Shown: one piece after another, positions 14,163 through 18,168 of the stretch | Layout: every line of letters starts with the position of its first letter | How positions within the stretch are numbered: position 1 is the stretch's first letter | From: G020354645 sp050053515 | Lineage (GTDB): Bacteria > Desulfobacterota > Desulfobacteria > Desulfobacterales > G020354645 | Direction: 5' to 3' | Length of the DNA: 18,168 bases | NCBI GenBank assembly: GCA_050053515.1 | Contig: JASFTQ010000057.1 | Span: 1-18,168 of the forward strand | The notes under the pieces: model-generated | The model's database searches: none | The model's input: the letters and a program-made list of their open reading frames with translations, nothing else | What the model was told of the DNA's origin: nothing | Position numbers and translations under genes: made by a program

Positions 14163-16568
14163 TTACGGACTTTGAGCGTTACCACTCAATGGGGCATCCA
14201 GGTCCAAAGCAATCGTTAAAACCTCGTTCATCGTTTTTACCGGAACGAATTTGATCTTGCGCTTGATTTTGGCCGGTATCTCAGCGAGGTCCTTTTTGTT
14301 TTTCTGCGGAATGATGACCGTTTTGATTCCGGCCCTTAAGGCCCCGAGCGCTTTTTCTTTTAATCCACCAATGGGTAAAACTCTGCCCCTGAGCGTTATT
14401 TCACCCGTCATGGCAACATCATTGCGGACCGGTTTTTTTGCCAAGGCGGAGATCAAGGCTGCAGCTATGGCCGTTCCGGCGGATGGGCCATCTTTGGGTA
14501 TCGCACCGGCCGGCACGTGGATATGGATATCAAGATTATCAAGTATATTATCCTTGAGACCCAAGGCGTTCAAATTGGCTCGGGAATAGCTCAATGCCGC
14601 ACGGGCCGATTCCTGCATGACATCCCCAAGTTGACCGGTGATAATCAGTTCACCCTTTCCGCCAATCAGAGATACTTCTACATACATAACCTCCCCGCCT
14701 TCTGGAGTCCAGGCCAGACCCGTCGAGAGACCGACCTGGCTGCTTTCCTGATCCATTTCGGGGTAAAATTTAGGCACTCCCAAATACTTATGAAGACTGT
14801 TTTTATGGATCGAATACGGCCCTTTTTGACCTTCCGCTATTTTGCGGGCGACTTTGCGACAAATGGCCCCGATTTCGCGTTCGAGGTTTCTTAATCCGGC
14901 TTCAGACGTGTAGTCTGCAATGATTTGGCCGATGGCTCCGGAACTTATGGATATATCCCTCGGTTTGAGGCCATTTTGCTTTATTTGACGAGGTATTAAG
15001 TGGATCCGGGCAATCTTTTCTTTTTCATCTTGGGTGTATCCCGGCAGCGTAATCACTTCCATTCGGTCAATTAAGGCCGCCGGAACCGTATCTGTTAAAT
15101 TGGCTGTCAGAATGAACATCACCTTTGAAAGATCAAAGGGTAAATTCAAATAATGATCGCTAAATTCCGAGTTCTGCTCCGGATCAAGGGCCTCCAAGAG
15201 AGCTGCCGAGGGATCCCCCCGAAAATCAGAACCGAGCTTCTCGATTTCATCCATCATAAATACGGGATTATTTGACCCGCATTTTCGTATTCCCTGCAGG
15301 ATGCGGCCCGGCATAGCCCCGATGTAGGTCCGTCGATGGCCTCTAATTTCGGCTTCATCCCTTATACCGCCGAGGGAGATCCGAATGAATTTACGCTTTA
15401 AGGCACGCGCAATAGACTGTCCCAACGATGTCTTGCCAACGCCCGGCGGACCGACGAAACAGAGAATCGGACCTTTTATGTTCGGACTCAATTTCCGAAC
15501 GCTCAAATACTCGAGTATGCGATCCTTAACCGGGTTGAGCCCGTGGTGATCTTTGTCCAGGATCATCTTGGCAGCGACAATATTGTAGACATCCTTGGTG
15601 CGCCTACTCCAAGGCATCTCCACCAGCCAATCAAGGTAGTTTCTTACCATCGGAGACTCGGCAGAATCCGGATGCATTTGCTCGAGGCGCTTGAGTTGTT
15701 TTACGGCCTCTTTTTCCGCATCTCCCGTCATTTTGGCACGCTTTATTTTTTTCCGGTATTCTTCAATCTCCTGTGTTTTTTCGTCGGCATCTCCCAATTC
15801 GCGATGGATGGCTCTGACCTGTTCTCTGAGAATAAGATCGCGCTGACTTTTCGATATTTCATTGTTTACGCTGGTTTGGATCTTGGCTTGCACGGCTGAC
15901 AGTTCGACTTCCCGGGATAACAGTTCATTTACTTTTTTCAACCGGGCTATCGGATCAACAGTTTCCAATAGCTTCTGAGATTCGCCAATTTTCAATCTCA
16001 AATTTGAAGCGACCAAATCGGCCAGCTTGCCGGGTTCGTTAATACTGTCCAGGATCGACTCAACGTCGCCGGATAGCTCGCCTCTAAGCGCCAGGATTTT
16101 TTCTGAATGCTCACGGACATTGCGCATCAAGGCTTCTATTTTGAGATTAATCTGCTTGATTGGCTTCTCAACAATGTTTTCAATCTTAACACGATAAAAG
16201 GATCTTTTCCTGACATAGCGTTGGACCCTTGCTTTGGCTATCCCTTGAACCAGGACCTTGGCGTGACCATCCGGAAGTTTCAGCATGCGCAAAACCCGCC
16301 CAATAGTGCCGGTTGTGTAAATCTCGTCTGTTTGCGGGCTTTGAATGCCGGGGTCTTTCTGGGCCGACAGCAATAAGAGCCCGTCCCCCGCAACGGCCTC
16401 TTCGACCGCCCGTACTGATTTTTGGCGGGTAACATAGAGGGGCAAAAGCATGTCCGGAAAAATCACAATGTCTTTGACCGGCAGCAACGGAAGTGTGTCG
16501 GGCATGTCCAAAAGGCTTGTGTCTTCCTCAATAATAGTGATCAAATCGTCTTTGTCGGTCTCGGCCAT
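14163..16568 (-). CDS. lon: ATP-dependent protease Lon
   Basis: An 801-aa cytoplasmic AAA+ protease. Order of parts: N-terminal substrate-recognition LON domain (about 25-220, LPLLPVKDIVIFPDMLLPLYV), coiled-coil linker (220-310), AAA+ module with Walker A GPPGVGKT (373-380), Walker B FMMDEIEK (D440-E441) and DRMEVI sensor/Arg region, then the proteolytic domain with the Ser-Lys dyad S696 (KDGPSAGTA) and K739 (GGLKEKALGALRAG). The 43-residue dyad spacing equals that of E. coli Lon. All key residues are intact. AGGGAA lies upstream of the ATG. It is transcribed from the promoter at 16613-16640 and followed by tsaB. Confidence 0.98.
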   Translation of the reverse strand: MAETDKDDLITIIEEDTSLLDMPDTLPLLPVKDIVIFPDMLLPLYVTRQKSVRAVEEAVAGDGLLLLSAQKDPGIQSPQTDEIYTTGTIGRVLRMLKLPDGHAKVLVQGIAKARVQRYVRKRSFYRVKIENIVEKPIKQINLKIEALMRNVREHSEKILALRGELSGDVESILDSINEPGKLADLVASNLRLKIGESQKLLETVDPIARLKKVNELLSREVELSAVQAKIQTSVNNEISKSQRDLILREQVRAIHRELGDADEKTQEIEEYRKKIKRAKMTGDAEKEAVKQLKRLEQMHPDSAESPMVRNYLDWLVEMPWSRRTKDVYNIVAAKMILDKDHHGLNPVKDRILEYLSVRKLSPNIKGPILCFVGPPGVGKTSLGQSIARALKRKFIRISLGGIRDEAEIRGHRRTYIGAMPGRILQGIRKCGSNNPVFMMDEIEKLGSDFRGDPSAALLEALDPEQNSEFSDHYLNLPFDLSKVMFILTANLTDTVPAALIDRMEVITLPGYTQDEKEKIARIHLIPRQIKQNGLKPRDISISSGAIGQIIADYTSEAGLRNLEREIGAICRKVARKIAEGQKGPYSIHKNSLHKYLGVPKFYPEMDQESSQVGLSTGLAWTPEGGEVMYVEVSLIGGKGELIITGQLGDVMQESARAALSYSRANLNALGLKDNILDNLDIHIHVPAGAIPKDGPSAGTAIAAALISALAKKPVRNDVAMTGEITLRGRVLPIGGLKEKALGALRAGIKTVIIPQKNKKDLAEIPAKIKRKIKFVPVKTMNEVLTIALDLDAPLSGNAQSP

Positions 16569-16612
16569 AACAATTCCCTGTCACCGTCGATTTCTTGCCA
16601 TACAGACGTAAT

Positions 16613-16640
16613 ATTATAAGACGCGATGGATCATTTACAA
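16613..16640 (-). promoter_or_regulatory. Promoter of lon
   Basis: On the minus strand TTGTAA (16635-16640), a 16-base spacer and a perfect TATAAT (16613-16618), giving a leader of about 40 bases. No sigma32-type (CTTGAA/CCCCAT) or CIRCE heat-shock site is visible. Confidence 0.65.
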
Positions 16641-16698
16641 TAACAATCTTGATTTTTTTAGCCAACCTCATTAGGGTAACTTTCTTGTGATGTAAATC

Positions 16699-16728
16699 AG
16701 GGGTCGCGGTATTTTTGGCACGATCCCT
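16699..16728. repeat. Decayed copy of the GGGGTCGGGGTG palindrome
   Basis: AGGGGTCG (16699-16706) pairs with CGATCCCT (16721-16728) with one mismatch around a 14-base loop. The left side, AGGGGTCG-C-GGT-A-TTTTT, is the terminal repeat of the 2095-2308 element with two substitutions. It sits in the leader or promoter region of the prepilin peptidase gene. Confidence 0.5.
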
Positions 16729-16765
16729 TCATACACTTTACCTGTTCAGGCACGGATTTACGAAC

Positions 16766-17533
16766 ATGCTCAGCTACTTGGCAGAAATCTTCGCATTCAT
16801 CTTTGGAATCTGTATCGGTAGCTTTTTGAATGTGTGCATATATCGACTCCCGGCTGCCAAATCAATCATACATCCGCGATCGATGTGCTTTAACTGCGGC
16901 AATACCATTCGGTTTTACGATAATATACCCATCCTCAGCTATTTGTGGCTAAGTGCAAAATGCCGGCATTGCGGCGCGCCCATATCTATTCGCTATTTAT
17001 TGGTGGAATCCATGACGGGACTCTTTGCCGTTTGTGTCTATCTTAAGTTTGGCTTCACGCTCGAGGCCGTGATTTATTTCGTATTTATCGCCACGTTGCT
17101 CGTCATCACATTTATTGATATCGACCATCGAATCATCCCGGATATTATATCCATCCCGGGCATTCCCATATTCTTCTTGGCCTCTCTCAGCATTCAACCA
17201 TATCTGGACTCTTTGCTGGGGATATTATCCGGCGGTGGTATTCTTTATCTCGTTGCTCTGGCCTACAGCCTTTTGACAAAAAAAGAAGGCATGGGGGGCG
17301 GTGACATCAAATTGCTTGCCATGATCGGTGCCTTAATCGGTTGGAAGGGAGTGCTTTTCACAATTTTTGTTTCCTCTGCCGCCGGCACGTTATCCGGACT
17401 CGTAATAATGATTCTGACGCGGCAGGGGATGAAATTGGCCGTACCCTTCGGCCCCTTCCTGGCTGTCGGTGCCATCGCTTACATCTTCGTCGGGCCCCAA
17501 CTCATGGAATTTTATTTGCAGCTTTTTGCTTAA
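16766..17533 (+). CDS. pilD: Type IV prepilin peptidase/N-methyltransferase
   Basis: A 255-aa polytopic inner-membrane aspartic protease (A24A) that cleaves and N-methylates type IV pilin or type II pseudopilin precursors. The N-terminal methylase-type half has a helix with GSFLNVCIYRLP and the zinc-type four-cysteine cluster C41-FN-C44...C66-RH-C69. The peptidase half carries FIDIDHRIIPD (D118/D120) and GMGGGDIKLL (D180), the two catalytic aspartates. About seven or eight membrane segments are visible. The start at 16766 was chosen because the protein there matches the family's N-terminus; an upstream in-frame TTG at 16715 lies in the palindrome. No pilin genes are nearby, as is common for pilD. 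It is divergent from lon. Confidence 0.95.
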   Translation: MLSYLAEIFAFIFGICIGSFLNVCIYRLPAAKSIIHPRSMCFNCGNTIRFYDNIPILSYLWLSAKCRHCGAPISIRYLLVESMTGLFAVCVYLKFGFTLEAVIYFVFIATLLVITFIDIDHRIIPDIISIPGIPIFFLASLSIQPYLDSLLGILSGGGILYLVALAYSLLTKKEGMGGGDIKLLAMIGALIGWKGVLFTIFVSSAAGTLSGLVIMILTRQGMKLAVPFGPFLAVGAIAYIFVGPQLMEFYLQLFA

Positions 17534-17551
17534 TGTCGCTGAAGAAAAGTT

Positions 17552-18168
17552 ATGAGGATTGCGATAATTTCAGATATCCATGGGAACATGGAAGCGTTTG
17601 ATCAGGTATTAAGAGACATCGATAACGCATCGGTCGACAAAATTATCAGCCTGGGTGACAATATCGGTTATGGCCCTGATCCGGAAAAAGTCATTCGAAT
17701 AATCCGGAAGCGCAAGGTATTCTCGATATTGGGTAACCACGAAATGGCCGTTGCGGATCCCACGCACTTGAGCTGGTTTAACAGTATCGCTCGGGAATCG
17801 CTGCGCAAAACCGCTGAAATGCTCTCATCAGACTCACACAAGTATATCTCCTCTCTGAAATCATATTTGAATCGTTACAAATGTCGTTATGTGCACGGTT
17901 TTCCCCCGGATTCTCCCACGATCTATGCGTTTCAGGTGAGCCAAAGACAACTACTCGAAACGTTTTTTAATCTAAAGGAACAGCTCTGTTTTATCGGACA
18001 TACCCATTACCTCCAACTCTTGGTCTTTGACGGACAAGCTGCCACTGCAGCACCATTGTGCCAGGGCATCTCGGTGCTTTCTGAGGGTCGACGATATATC
18101 GTCAACGTGGGAAGCGTCGGGCAGCCAAGAGACGGCAACAACAGCGCAAAATATGTCATCTATGATGC
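17552..18168 (+). CDS. Metallophosphoesterase (YfcE-like), 3' end beyond window
   Basis: An open frame of 205 codons running off the right edge. All calcineurin-type metal motifs are present in order: SDIHGN (7-12), LGDNIGYGPDP (34-44), GNHE (60-63), VHG (113-115) and GHTH (148-151), and NVGSVGQPRDG follows, a motif typical of the YfcE/MJ0936-like group of small phosphodiesterases. The substrate is not predictable. It starts 18 bases after the prepilin peptidase stop with a weak GAAGAAAAG upstream, so the two are probably cotranscribed. The C-terminus is missing only because the window ends. Confidence 0.88.
   Translation, partial: MRIAIISDIHGNMEAFDQVLRDIDNASVDKIISLGDNIGYGPDPEKVIRIIRKRKVFSILGNHEMAVADPTHLSWFNSIARESLRKTAEMLSSDSHKYISSLKSYLNRYKCRYVHGFPPDSPTIYAFQVSQRQLLETFFNLKEQLCFIGHTHYLQLLVFDGQAATAAPLCQGISVLSEGRRYIVNVGSVGQPRDGNNSAKYVIYD

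Noticed and set aside
16715..16765. N-terminal extension of the prepilin peptidase from TTG 16715
   Set aside because: The extra 17 codons fall in a degenerate palindrome and precede the family's normal N-terminus at ATG 16766.
1..18168. CRISPR array, prophage, toxin-antitoxin or defence island
   Set aside because: No regularly spaced direct repeats and no cas, integrase, phage, toxin or nuclease-helicase genes; gene content is housekeeping.

Overview
The window looks like a chromosomal core segment of a Gram-negative, deltaproteobacterial (Desulfobacterota-like) organism. This is inferred from the gene mix: a Pal-type lipoprotein, a cyclic-nucleotide-domain/DUF4388 regulator, FolE2, an archaeal/short-type phosphatidylserine decarboxylase, Lon and a type IV prepilin peptidase. 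It is also inferred from the many intergenic palindromes. No rRNA, tRNA, CRISPR array, transposase, prophage or toxin-antitoxin gene was found.

Layout. 1-302 is non-coding, with a palindrome and a possible promoter pointing off the left edge. 303-1836 is a minus-strand cell-envelope operon behind a strong sigma70-type promoter: a 55-aa protein, a membrane-anchored LysM protein and a Pal-like lipoprotein. 1837-2462 is non-coding and carries a 214-bp MITE-like element with perfect 32-bp terminal inverted repeats and a 9-bp direct repeat. 2463-2921 is a PEBP (YbhB/YbcL) protein. 2922-4352 holds a 125-bp palindrome, a possible 29-aa ORF and a cNMP-domain/DUF4388 regulator with its own promoter. 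4572-6568 is ilvD plus a downstream TIGR04076-family gene. 6732-8858 (plus strand) encodes a TIM-barrel sugar-phosphate isomerase-like protein and a PBP4-type D-Ala-D-Ala carboxypeptidase. They converge, across a REP-like hairpin, on a minus-strand block. That block is rpoZ-ttcA-folE2 with 4-nt stop/start overlaps, preceded by greA, asd and psd (own promoter), then tsaB and lon (lon promoter at 16613-16640). Divergent from lon, on the plus strand, are the prepilin peptidase and a metallophosphoesterase truncated by the window end.

Most genes are housekeeping: branched-chain amino acid and aspartate-family biosynthesis, phosphatidylethanolamine synthesis, t6A and 2-thiocytidine tRNA modification, transcription accessory factors and proteolysis. 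The less ordinary material is intergenic. At least four copies, in different states of decay, of one palindromic family (consensus AGGGGTCGGGGTGTTTTTTT) lie in 18 kb, together with three unrelated palindromes. Two very small ORFs missed by usual length cut-offs and a regulator with an N-terminal cysteine domain and an apparently non-canonical nucleotide pocket also merit attention.
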